A DNA stretch of 64,000 bases from positions 124,001 to 188,000 of the forward strand of contig NZ_JAPNLM010000003.1 of the NCBI RefSeq assembly GCF_026627255.1, written 5' to 3'. Positions 56,505-64,000 of the stretch are shown here, in pieces. Source of the stretch: Streptomyces antarcticus. GTDB taxonomy: Bacteria; Actinomycetota; Actinomycetes; Streptomycetales; Streptomycetaceae. The position numbers were made by a program, and so were the translations under genes. The notes below the pieces were generated by a model that saw only the letters and a list, made by a program, of their open reading frames with translations, was not told where the DNA came from and did no database searches. Positions within the stretch are counted from its first letter, which is position 1; each line of letters begins with the position of its first letter.

Positions 56505-59500
56505 TCAGGACTCCGGGTCCCCCACGAACGCGGTCTGGACCTGCACCGTGCGGCGCCGGGCGATGCGGGTGGCGCGTCCCGGCGGTAGGAGCCGGCCCTT
56601 CGTGTTGCCGAGGACGTAGCCCTCGGACGGCGGGCAGGAGAACAGCAGGGACGGGGTGTTGACCTCCTGGAGGCGCCGCATCAGCGCGTCGCTCATGCCG
56701 CGCCCGGCGCCGCTGGCGGAACGGGCGACGATCAGGTGCAGGCCGACTTCCCAGCCCAGTGCCAGATGGGCCAGCAGCGGTTCGAACGGCGGGTGCGCGG
56801 GGTTGGAGCCGACCATGTCGTAGTCGTCCACGAGGATGAACAGCCGCGGCCCCGACCACCAGTCGGCGAGCCGCATCCGCGCCGGGGCGATGTCGGGCCC
56901 CGGCACCCGGGTCCGGACCGCGCGGGCCGCGCCGTCCACCAGGTCCTTCAGCGCGTCGATGGAGACCGCGTGCCCGAGCCGGTAGGCGTCCGGGATCGCC
57001 TCGACCAGCTCGCGCCGGTAGTCCACCACCATGATCCGTGCCTCGGCCGGGGTGTACCGCTCCATGATCGCCCGTGCGGCGAGCCGCAGCAGGTTGGTCT
57101 TGCCGCTCTCGGTGTCCCCGACCGCGATCATGTGCGGGCTCTCGCTGAAGTCGTGCCACACGGTGGCCAGTTCGTCCTCCTCCAGCCCGAGTGGTATACG
57201 GAAATCACCCTCCGGGGCGGGAAGTCCGGCCACGGCCAGCTCGGTCGGCAGCATCCGCACCTGCGGGGCCGGCGGCCCGTTCCAGCTCTCCCGCACCGCC
57301 GCGACCAGCCCGGCCACGCCCTCCGCCAGGTCGTCGGTCCGCTCCCCGCCGTCGATGCGGGGCAGGGCCGTCAGATAGTGCAGCTTGCCCTCACGCGTCA
57401 GGCCCCGGCCGGGCACCCGGGGCACGGTCGCGGCCCGCCGGATGTCGATCTCGGAGTCCATCGAGTCGCCCATCCGCAGCTCCAGATGGGTACCCGCCTG
57501 GTCCCGCACCGCCGACGGCAGCTCCACCCAGCGCGCCGTGGTCACGATGAGGTGGACGCCGTAGCCCAGGCCCCGCGAGGCGATGGCGCTGAAGGTCGCG
57601 ATGTGGCGGTCGTAGTCCTGCCGCACCGTGGACCAGCCGTCGATGACGAGGAACACGTCGCCGTGCTCCTCGGCCGGGAACTCGCCGGCCGCCCGGCGGC
57701 GCCGGTAGGTGGCCATGGAGTCGATGCCGTGCTCCAGGAAGAACTTCTCCCGGGCCGCGAGCAGCGCGGTCACCTCGGCGATGGTCCGGCCCACCCGCTC
57801 GCCGTCCATCCGCGCCGCGACACCGCTCATGTGCGGCAGCCCGGCCAGCCCGGACAGGGTGCCGCCGCCGAAGTCGAGGCAGTAGAACTGCACTTCGCGC
57901 GGCGTGTGGGTGAGGGCGAGGGAGGCCAGGATGGTCCGCACCATGGTGCTCTTGCCGCTCTGCGGGCCGCCGGCGACGGCGATGTGCCCGCCGACCCCGG
58001 ACAGGTCGACGGTCAGCAGGTCGCGCAGCTGGTCGAAGGGCCGGTCCACGATGCCGATGGGCACCTTCAGCCGCCCCCGGTCCGGCGCGTCCGTGGTCAG
58101 CCCCCGCTCCGGGTCCGGCGTCAGCGGAGGCAGGATCTGGTCGAGCGTCGCCGGCAGGTCCAGCGGCGGCAGCCACACCTCGTGCGCCGGCGGTCCCGCC
58201 GCGAGCAGCCGCTCCACCGCCACCGACAGCAGCGAGTCGCCGCTCTCCTCCGCCTCCGGCTCGGGGGCCGGCAGGTCGGGAACCGCCCGCGGCACCACCC
58301 ACCCGGTGCTCCACGGCACCGTGTGGCCGACGGCCCGGGCCTGACTGGCCCCACCCCGCCGGTGCCGGTAGGGCCCGGAGACGTACGCCGCCCGGAACCG
58401 GGTCAGCGCGTCCACCCCGGACTTGAGGAAACCACCGCCGGGCGCGGACGGCAGCTCGTAGGCGTCCGGCACGCCCAGCACCCCGCGGCTCTCCATCGCC
58501 GAGAACGTGCGCAGCCCGATCCGGTACGACAGGTGGCTCTCCAGCTGGTGCATCCGGCCCTCGTCCAGACGCTGCGAGGCCAGCAGCAGGTGCACGCCCA
58601 GGCTACGCCCCAGCCGGCCGATCATCACGAACAGCTCCATGAACTCACGGTGCGCCGCGAGGAGTTCGCTGAACTCGTCCACGATGACGAACAGGCTCGG
58701 CAGCGGCGCCAGCGGCGTCCCGGAGGCGCGGGCCTTCTCGTACTCCAGCGCCGAGGTGTAGTTCCCGGCCGCCCGCAAAAGCTCCTGGCGGCGGATCAGC
58801 TCCCCGTGCAGGGCGTCCTGCATGCGGGAGACCAGGGCCGCCTCGTCGGCGAGGTTGGTGATCACCGCCGAGGTGTGCGGCAGCTCGTCCAGGCCCAGGA
58901 AGGTGGCACCGCCCTTGAAGTCCACCAGGACGAAGTTCAGCGTCTCGGAGGAGTTGGTCAGCGCCAGCGCCAGCACCAGGGTGCGCAGCAGCTCGCTCTT
59001 GCCGGAGCCGGTGGCGCCGATCAGCATGCCGTGCGGGCCCGTGCCGCCCTGCGCGGACTCCTTGATGTCCAGTTCCACCGGCACGCCGTCCGCACCCACC
59101 CCGATGGGGACCCGCAGCCGGCTCGGCCCGGTGCCGCGCCGCCACAGCGCGGCGGGTTCGTGCCCGTACAGGTCATTGATGCCCAGCAGGGTCGTCAGCT
59201 CGACGTCGGTGGACAGCGGTTCGGAGCTGTCCGTCCCGATGCCCATCCGGTACGGGGCCAGCCGCTTGGCCAGCGCCGTGGCGCCGCGCGTACCGAAGGC
59301 GTCGGGGCGGCCCAGCGGCGCGACCTGTTCCTTGCGGTCCCGGTCGGTGCGCACCAGCCGGAAGTCGCCCTCCTCCACCTCGAAGCGCAGCGTCACCCGC
59401 CCCGGACGCCAGCTCAGCGCCCCGGACAGGTCCAGCACCACGGTGTTGCGCAGCCCCGGACCGTCCAGCCGGTGGCCGCCGGGGACCGTGCCGCCGTCCA

Positions 59501-60464
59501 CCACGATCACCGTGAACGGCTCCTCCCGGCCGGGCAGCGCATCCGGGTCGAACGGCGGGCGTTCCAGGAACTCCGCGCCCAGCAGGTCCTCCAGCTCGCC
59601 GAGCGTGGAGCCGGTCATCCGGGCCGGTCCCGCCCCGTCGGTCTCCTGCGGATGCAGGTGGTGCGGCAGCCACTTGCCCCACTCCCACTCCGCCCGCCGC
59701 TCGTCGGACACGCACAGCGCGATCCACAGGTCGTCCGGGGAGTGGAAGGCGGCCAGCTGCGCGACGAGCGCCCGGGCCAGGGCGCGTATCTGCTCCTCGT
59801 CGCCGCGGAACAGCACCCGCGCCCAGGCCCGCAGGTAGATCGCGATCGGCTGGTCGGGCACGGTGGCGTACGCCCGGATGAAACTGCGCAGCGCGTGGGC
59901 GGCGAGCGGTTCCAGGTCCTCGACCGGACTGGTCGCCATCGGGTTCAGCCGCAGCCCCAGCTTCTGGTCGCCGACCGCCACCCGCACCTCGCCGAAGTCC
60001 GTGTCCTGCGGCCGCCGTTCCCACAGGCGCGTGGTGCCGACCACGGACCACAGCGCGGCGGGATCCGGATGCCGCCAGGCCAGCGCCCGCTGTTGGTCGA
60101 TCACGGCGGCCCGCACCTTGCGCCGCGTCTGCCCGAGATAGCGCAGGTAGTCGCGGCGCTCGCCCTTCAGCCGCTGCTTGCGCTCGCTGTTGCGGCGCAT
60201 GACCTGCCCCAGCATCATGGCCGCCGAGGCGATCACCATCATCCCCAGCGCCAGGTAGATGAAGCCGCTCCCGCCGGCCGCCCCGGGCCGGATGAACATC
60301 AGCATCATCGACACCGACATCAGCGCCATCGGCAGGTACGTCCACACCGCCGACGAGTCCGGGACCACCTCCGGAAGCACCGGCGGCTCCTGCAGGGTCA
60401 GTTCCCCGTCGGGCATCTCCGGGCCCCGCCTGCGGGCCGGCCTTCGGAACAGCACCACACTCAC
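56505..60464 (-). CDS. eccC: Type VII secretion ATPase EccC
   Basis: This 1319-residue FtsK/SpoIIIE-family motor drives export through the ESX membrane complex. Two membrane helices (about 40-90, TYLPMALMSVSMMLMFI and YLALGMMVIASAAMML) lead to a DUF region and three ATPase domains. Their Walker A motifs are GATGSGKSE (near 483), GGPQSGKST (near 835) and GDTESGKTN (near 1120). EccCa and EccCb are fused in one chain, the usual form in Streptomyces. The GTG start at 60464 gives MSVVLFRRPARR. It is divergent from eccD. Confidence 0.93.
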   Translation of the reverse strand: MSVVLFRRPARRRGPEMPDGELTLQEPPVLPEVVPDSSAVWTYLPMALMSVSMMLMFIRPGAAGGSGFIYLALGMMVIASAAMMLGQVMRRNSERKQRLKGERRDYLRYLGQTRRKVRAAVIDQQRALAWRHPDPAALWSVVGTTRLWERRPQDTDFGEVRVAVGDQKLGLRLNPMATSPVEDLEPLAAHALRSFIRAYATVPDQPIAIYLRAWARVLFRGDEEQIRALARALVAQLAAFHSPDDLWIALCVSDERRAEWEWGKWLPHHLHPQETDGAGPARMTGSTLGELEDLLGAEFLERPPFDPDALPGREEPFTVIVVDGGTVPGGHRLDGPGLRNTVVLDLSGALSWRPGRVTLRFEVEEGDFRLVRTDRDRKEQVAPLGRPDAFGTRGATALAKRLAPYRMGIGTDSSEPLSTDVELTTLLGINDLYGHEPAALWRRGTGPSRLRVPIGVGADGVPVELDIKESAQGGTGPHGMLIGATGSGKSELLRTLVLALALTNSSETLNFVLVDFKGGATFLGLDELPHTSAVITNLADEAALVSRMQDALHGELIRRQELLRAAGNYTSALEYEKARASGTPLAPLPSLFVIVDEFSELLAAHREFMELFVMIGRLGRSLGVHLLLASQRLDEGRMHQLESHLSYRIGLRTFSAMESRGVLGVPDAYELPSAPGGGFLKSGVDALTRFRAAYVSGPYRHRRGGASQARAVGHTVPWSTGWVVPRAVPDLPAPEPEAEESGDSLLSVAVERLLAAGPPAHEVWLPPLDLPATLDQILPPLTPDPERGLTTDAPDRGRLKVPIGIVDRPFDQLRDLLTVDLSGVGGHIAVAGGPQSGKSTMVRTILASLALTHTPREVQFYCLDFGGGTLSGLAGLPHMSGVAARMDGERVGRTIAEVTALLAAREKFFLEHGIDSMATYRRRRAAGEFPAEEHGDVFLVIDGWSTVRQDYDRHIATFSAIASRGLGYGVHLIVTTARWVELPSAVRDQAGTHLELRMGDSMDSEIDIRRAATVPRVPGRGLTREGKLHYLTALPRIDGGERTDDLAEGVAGLVAAVRESWNGPPAPQVRMLPTELAVAGLPAPEGDFRIPLGLEEDELATVWHDFSESPHMIAVGDTESGKTNLLRLAARAIMERYTPAEARIMVVDYRRELVEAIPDAYRLGHAVSIDALKDLVDGAARAVRTRVPGPDIAPARMRLADWWSGPRLFILVDDYDMVGSNPAHPPFEPLLAHLALGWEVGLHLIVARSASGAGRGMSDALMRRLQEVNTPSLLFSCPPSEGYVLGNTKGRLLPPGRATRIARRRTVQVQTAFVGDPES

Positions 60465-60548
60465 CGAACGGACTCCTTGCGCCGGGGGGCCGTGGGCACC
60501 ACCGCCCTCACAGACCGCGAATACCTCGGACAGGTGAGTGATACTACG

Positions 60549-60576
60549 ATCGTTCGTGCTGACCGCCCAAGGTCAA
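60549..60576 (-). promoter_or_regulatory. Candidate eccC promoter
   Basis: On the minus strand TTGACC (60571-60576) and AACGAT (60549-60554) are spaced by 16 bp in the eccC-eccD gap. The -10 match is weak. Confidence 0.35.
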
Positions 60577-60639
60577 ACGGGGTGCGACCGCGCCCTGTTG
60601 GCCTGTCGTTCGCACCCCGGAGAGGCGTGAGCCAGACCG

Positions 60640-62040
60640 ATGAGTGACAACCAGGTGGCCGGGCTGTGCCGCCTGACGGTACGTGCCCCCGCCCGCACCG
60701 TCGACCTCGCCGTCCCCGCCGACGTACCGGTGGCCGACCTGCTGCCCGCCGTCCTCGGCTACGCCGGGGACGACCTGGAGGAGGCCGGCATCGACCACGG
60801 CGGCTGGGTGCTCCAGCGCCTGGGCGGCGAACCGCTGGACGAGGAGCGCACCCTCGAGTCCCTCGACCTGCGCGACGGCGAGACCCTCTACCTGCGCCCG
60901 CGCACCGAGGCCCTGCCCGAGGTGCACCTCGACGACCTGGTGGACGGCATCGCCACGGCGCTCCAGCGCCAGCCGTACGGCTGGACCCCCGCCGCCGCCC
61001 GCGCGCTGCTGCGCGCGCTGGCCGTCACCGCGCTCCTCGCCGGGCTGGTGGTCCTCGCCCTGCCGGGCGGCTCGGGCGCCACCCGGGCGGTCTGCGCCGC
61101 CGCGGCGGCGGTGCTGCTCCTCGCCGGGGCCGCGGCGGCCGCCCGCGCCGTCGGCGACGGGGGCGCGGGCGCCGCCCTGGGCCTCATGGCCGGCCCCTAC
61201 CTGGCCCTGGCCGGATGGCTCCTGCCCGGCGGGGCCCTGACCGGCCCGCACGGCCAGGAGGCGCTGGGAGCCCGGCTGCTGGCCGCCTCCGCCGCCGGAG
61301 CCGGCGGCACGGTCCTGGCGCTGGCCGCGGTCGCCGCGTACGCCGCGCTGTTCCTGGCCCCCGCCGTCCTCGCGGCGTTCGGCGCGCTGACCGGCGCCGT
61401 GATGCTCGTCGCCGGGCTGCCGATCGGGGAGGCGGTCGCCGTGACGGCCCTCCTCGCTGTCCTCCTCGGCGCGTTCGTGCCCTCCCTCTCCTTCCGCATG
61501 TCGGGCCTGCGGATGCCGCCGCTGCCGACCAACGCCCAGCAGCTCCAGGAAGGCATCGAACCCCATCCGACGGCCGCGGTCACCGCCCGCTCGCTGCTCG
61601 CCGACGGCTGGATGAGCTCGCTGTACGGGGCGGTCGGACTGGTCTGCACCGGCTGCCTCACCGTGCTCGCCCACGAACCCGGACTCGCGCAGACCATCAC
61701 CTCCGCGGTCCTCGCCCTGCTGCTCCTGCTCCACTCGGCCGGACTCGGCAACGTGTGGCAGCGGCTGTCGCTGGTGGTACCGGGCGTCTGGGGGCCCGTC
61801 CTGCTGGTGTGGGCCGCCGCCGGGTCCTACGCGCCGTCCGGCAGGCTGCTGCTCGTGGTGGGGCTGCTCGCCGTCGCCACCGCGACCGCCATCGCCTCGT
61901 GGACCGTGCCCGGCCGGCGGCTCGTGCCCTACTGGGGCCGTGCGGCGGAGCTGTTCCACTCGGCGGCGGCCATCGCCCTGCTGCCGCTGGTGCTGTGGGT
62001 GCTCGGCGTGTACGGGGCCCTGCGGTCCCTCAACGGCTGA
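60640..62040 (+). CDS. eccD: Type VII secretion membrane channel protein EccD
   Basis: This 466-residue protein begins with a ubiquitin-like YukD domain (about 10-90, LCRLTVRAPARTVDLAVPAD, ETLYLRPRTEAL). Eleven or so membrane helices follow. EccD forms the pore-lining part of the ESX inner-membrane complex. The chain length and fold plan match the family. The ATG at 60640 is 2 bp after an in-frame upstream stop region and has weak ribosome binding. The next gene, eccB, starts 18 bp after the stop, so the two form an operon. Confidence 0.9.
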   Translation: MSDNQVAGLCRLTVRAPARTVDLAVPADVPVADLLPAVLGYAGDDLEEAGIDHGGWVLQRLGGEPLDEERTLESLDLRDGETLYLRPRTEALPEVHLDDLVDGIATALQRQPYGWTPAAARALLRALAVTALLAGLVVLALPGGSGATRAVCAAAAAVLLLAGAAAAARAVGDGGAGAALGLMAGPYLALAGWLLPGGALTGPHGQEALGARLLAASAAGAGGTVLALAAVAAYAALFLAPAVLAAFGALTGAVMLVAGLPIGEAVAVTALLAVLLGAFVPSLSFRMSGLRMPPLPTNAQQLQEGIEPHPTAAVTARSLLADGWMSSLYGAVGLVCTGCLTVLAHEPGLAQTITSAVLALLLLLHSAGLGNVWQRLSLVVPGVWGPVLLVWAAAGSYAPSGRLLLVVGLLAVATATAIASWTVPGRRLVPYWGRAAELFHSAAAIALLPLVLWVLGVYGALRSLNG

Positions 62041-62057
62041 TCCGGGGGAGCGCCACA

Positions 62058-63506
62058 GTGCAGTCGAAACGCGACCAGGTCCAGGCCCACATGTTCGTCA
62101 TGGGCCGGCTCACCTCCGCCATGCTCCGCGGCGATCCGGACGCCCCGGAGAGCCCGCAGGGCCGCACCAACCGCGGCATCGCCATCGGCGTGGTGATCGC
62201 CGTCCTGCTGTCGGCCGGCGCGTTCGTCCTCGGCCTGTTCAAGCCCGGCACCAAGGACTCCTGGCGGCAGCCCGGCACCCTCGTGGTCGCCAAGGAGACC
62301 GGCACGCGCTACCTCTTCCTGGAGGGCAGGCTGCGGCCCGTGCGCAACTACGCCTCCGCGCGGCTGCTCGTCGGCGCCGACCTCAAGGTCTCCTCCGTCG
62401 GAAGCCGCTCGCTCGCCGACACACCCCGCGGCGCACCCGTCGGCATCGCCGGCGCACCGGAGGCACTGCCCGCCGCCAACCGCCTGGACACCGGCCCCTG
62501 GCAGGTCTGCTCGGGAACCCCCGGCGGGCCCGCGACCACCGTCCTGGCGGTCGGCGCACCCGCAGCGGGCCGCGGACTGGGCACCGACGAGGCCCTTTTG
62601 GTGACCGGGCCGGACCAGGCCGAGTACGTGGTGTGGCGCGGCAGCAGGCTGCGCCTGGACGCCGGGACCCGGGCCGCGCAGGCACTGGGCTACGACGCCC
62701 AGCCCCGCACCCGGGTCTCCGCGGCCTTCCTCAACGCCCTGCCCGAGGGCCCCGACCTCACCCCGCCCGCCGTCCCCGGCCGCGGTGCGCCGGGCCCGCA
62801 GCTCGGCGGACGCGAGTCCCGCGTCGGCCAGGTCTTCCGGATCACCGTGCCCGGCGCGGCCGCGCGGTACTACCTGCTGCGCCAGGACGGCCTCGCCCCG
62901 CTCACCGCCACCGGCGCCGCCCTGGTACTGGGCGATCCGCAGACCCGTGTCACGGCGTACGGGGGCGCCGCCCCGGCCGCCGCCGACCTGGGCGCCGAAG
63001 CCCTCGACGGCCGCAGCGCCCCGCTGCCGGCCACGGGGCCGGCCGCCGATCTCCCCGAGGCGCCGCCCCGGGCGGTGGCGCCGGCGGCCGGCTCGACGGC
63101 GTGCGCCCGTATCGAATCGGCGAGCGCGGGCAGCCGGGTCAGCGTCGCGCTCGCCGCGGTGGACGGCCTCGGCCCCGCCGCGCAGCCCGCCCCCGAGGGC
63201 CTGACCCCGGCCTGTACGGCCGTCGAGCGGATCACGGTCCGGCCGGGCGGCGGGGCCCTGGTGCGCGCCCTGGGCGCCGGGGGCGGCGAACTAGGCTCCA
63301 CGCTCTACCTGGTGACCGACAGCGGGATGAAGTACCGGGTCGCCGGCGGGGACGCGCTCACCGCCCTCGGCTACTCCCCGGGCCAGGCGCGGGGACTTCC
63401 CTCACCGCTGCTGGCGATGCTCCCGGCCGGACCGGACCTCAGCCCGCAGGCCGCCGCTGCGGGTCGCGGAAACACCACCGCCGCGGCCTGCCCGGCGGGG
63501 CCGTGA
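62058..63506 (+). CDS. eccB: Type VII secretion protein EccB
   Basis: This 482-residue protein has a short cytoplasmic N-terminus starting MQSKRDQVQAHMFVMGRLTS, which is the EccB signature. One membrane helix (GIAIGVVIAVLLSAGAFVLG, about 46-65) and a large extracytoplasmic domain with repeated R1-R4-type units follow. Cysteines at WQVCSG, STACARIES, TPACTAV and TAACPAGP may form disulfides. It is part of the ESX core complex. The GTG at 62058 has GGGGAG upstream. It is in an operon with eccD and precedes the Esx-like gene. Confidence 0.92.
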   Translation: MQSKRDQVQAHMFVMGRLTSAMLRGDPDAPESPQGRTNRGIAIGVVIAVLLSAGAFVLGLFKPGTKDSWRQPGTLVVAKETGTRYLFLEGRLRPVRNYASARLLVGADLKVSSVGSRSLADTPRGAPVGIAGAPEALPAANRLDTGPWQVCSGTPGGPATTVLAVGAPAAGRGLGTDEALLVTGPDQAEYVVWRGSRLRLDAGTRAAQALGYDAQPRTRVSAAFLNALPEGPDLTPPAVPGRGAPGPQLGGRESRVGQVFRITVPGAAARYYLLRQDGLAPLTATGAALVLGDPQTRVTAYGGAAPAAADLGAEALDGRSAPLPATGPAADLPEAPPRAVAPAAGSTACARIESASAGSRVSVALAAVDGLGPAAQPAPEGLTPACTAVERITVRPGGGALVRALGAGGGELGSTLYLVTDSGMKYRVAGGDALTALGYSPGQARGLPSPLLAMLPAGPDLSPQAAAAGRGNTTAAACPAGP

Positions 63507-63763
63507 CGGGAACACCGGCGAACCGAACCGGAGGAACGTGCGTGTATCCCGTGTAGGCGACACAAAAAACCGGCCCCGGGGCTTGGGACGCTGGATTCTC
63601 GACATGTGATCACTGAGAATGCAGCTGACGGACACGTTACGGATGACCACAACTCGGTTGTCCGACTGTCCGGTTGAGTAGGGTCGGCTGAACGACGGAC
63701 ATCCGCCGGCGCCCTCGGCGTGCGGGCGGACTCGGCGGTGACAACCACCAGGAGGTGCGGCAC

Positions 63764-64000
63764 ATGGCAGGCTTCCAGCAGTCACAGGAACAGGCCACCC
63801 GGAACGGCATCATGGCACTGGAGCAGGCGTTCACCGGCGTGCAGAACTGCCGGCAGGACGTGGAGAACATGAAGTTCAACCTGTCCTCCGGACTCAAGGG
63901 CTCCGACGGCAAGGCGTTCCAGGACCTGCTCAAGCTCTGGGACGACCAGGCGGAGGTCATCTCGCGCAACGTCCGGGACATGGTCGACACCCTCAACGAG
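63764..64000 (+). CDS. WXG100/Esx-like secreted protein (3' end outside window)
   Basis: Seventy-nine codons are visible of a typical 95-110 residue Esx protein. The start MAGFQQSQEQATRNGIMALE and the helix-turn-helix hairpin pattern fit the family. The WXG turn reads LKG (SSGLKGSDGKAF), so the Trp is replaced by Leu. A second helix with KLWDDQAEVISRNVRDMV follows. AGGAGG lies 7 bp before the ATG. The 257-bp gap upstream probably holds the promoter (a TAGGGT near 63679), but no firm -35 is seen. It is a likely substrate of the adjacent EccB/C/D machine. Confidence 0.85.
   Translation, partial: MAGFQQSQEQATRNGIMALEQAFTGVQNCRQDVENMKFNLSSGLKGSDGKAFQDLLKLWDDQAEVISRNVRDMVDTLNE

Noticed and set aside
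56736..60647. Plus-strand open frame of about 1300 codons
   Set aside because: Antisense to eccC, low-complexity His/Arg/Gly composition and no recognisable domain.

Overview
The window is GC-rich throughout, codes densely with strong third-position GC bias, uses GTG/TTG starts, and carries Streptomyces-type families: MurT/GatD, a DUF5999 protein, a Nur-boxed nickel importer, a SchA/CurD protein, many Sec-secreted enzymes and a Streptomyces-style type VII secretion locus. It reads as a chromosome segment of Streptomyces or a close relative. I see no rRNA, tRNA, CRISPR, IS element or prophage. Two genes are cut by the window edges: pfkA (left) and an Esx/WXG100-like gene (right).

Layout. 1-6.8 kb: pfkA; the murT-gatD operon for lipid II amidation; peptide deformylase; a TetR regulator divergent from an acyl-CoA dehydrogenase, with a long palindromic operator between them; two small proteins. 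6.9-10.4 kb: DUF5999 plus a 30-residue peptide ORF, a STAND ATPase without a DNA-binding domain, and an FnIII lipoprotein. 10.6-16 kb: a five-gene nikABCDE-type operon preceded by a match to the Nur box. 16-25.7 kb: a secreted propeller-like protein, a molybdopterin/cytochrome b pair, two gene remnants facing away from each other, an NlpC/P60 protein, a giant HTH-STAND-WD40 protein and a small secreted Cys protein.

25.9-42 kb is accessory. It holds a secreted beta-helix protein, an O-methyltransferase, a lone acyl carrier protein, a SchA/CurD (WhiE-I-like) protein and a divergent FAD hydroxylase (WhiE-VIII-like), but no ketosynthase. Next come a membrane protein/HTH/MDR reductase operon behind a perfect palindrome, a 14-bp minisatellite, a small ABM monooxygenase, remnants of an acyl-CoA ligase and an AraC regulator, a beta-lactamase-fold hydrolase, a Nudix protein, a SRPBCC protein, an ACMSD-like amidohydrolase with a P450, and an ECF sigma/anti-sigma pair. 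42-51.6 kb: pectate lyase with a pectinesterase tail remnant, katG divergent from a Fur regulator, a galactose oxidase-like enzyme and recQ.

51.7-64 kb is a type VII secretion (ESX) locus: a beta-helix protein with two AAA+ ATPase domains, a mycosin-like protein lacking the catalytic Asp, EccC, EccD, EccB and an Esx-like substrate.

The most notable points are the ketosynthase-less WhiE-like cluster, three places where pieces of two unrelated genes are joined as if by deletion, the degenerate mycosin and altered WXG motif in the T7SS, nearly identical WD40 blades, and several clear operators. All functional calls come from reading motifs; no database search was run.
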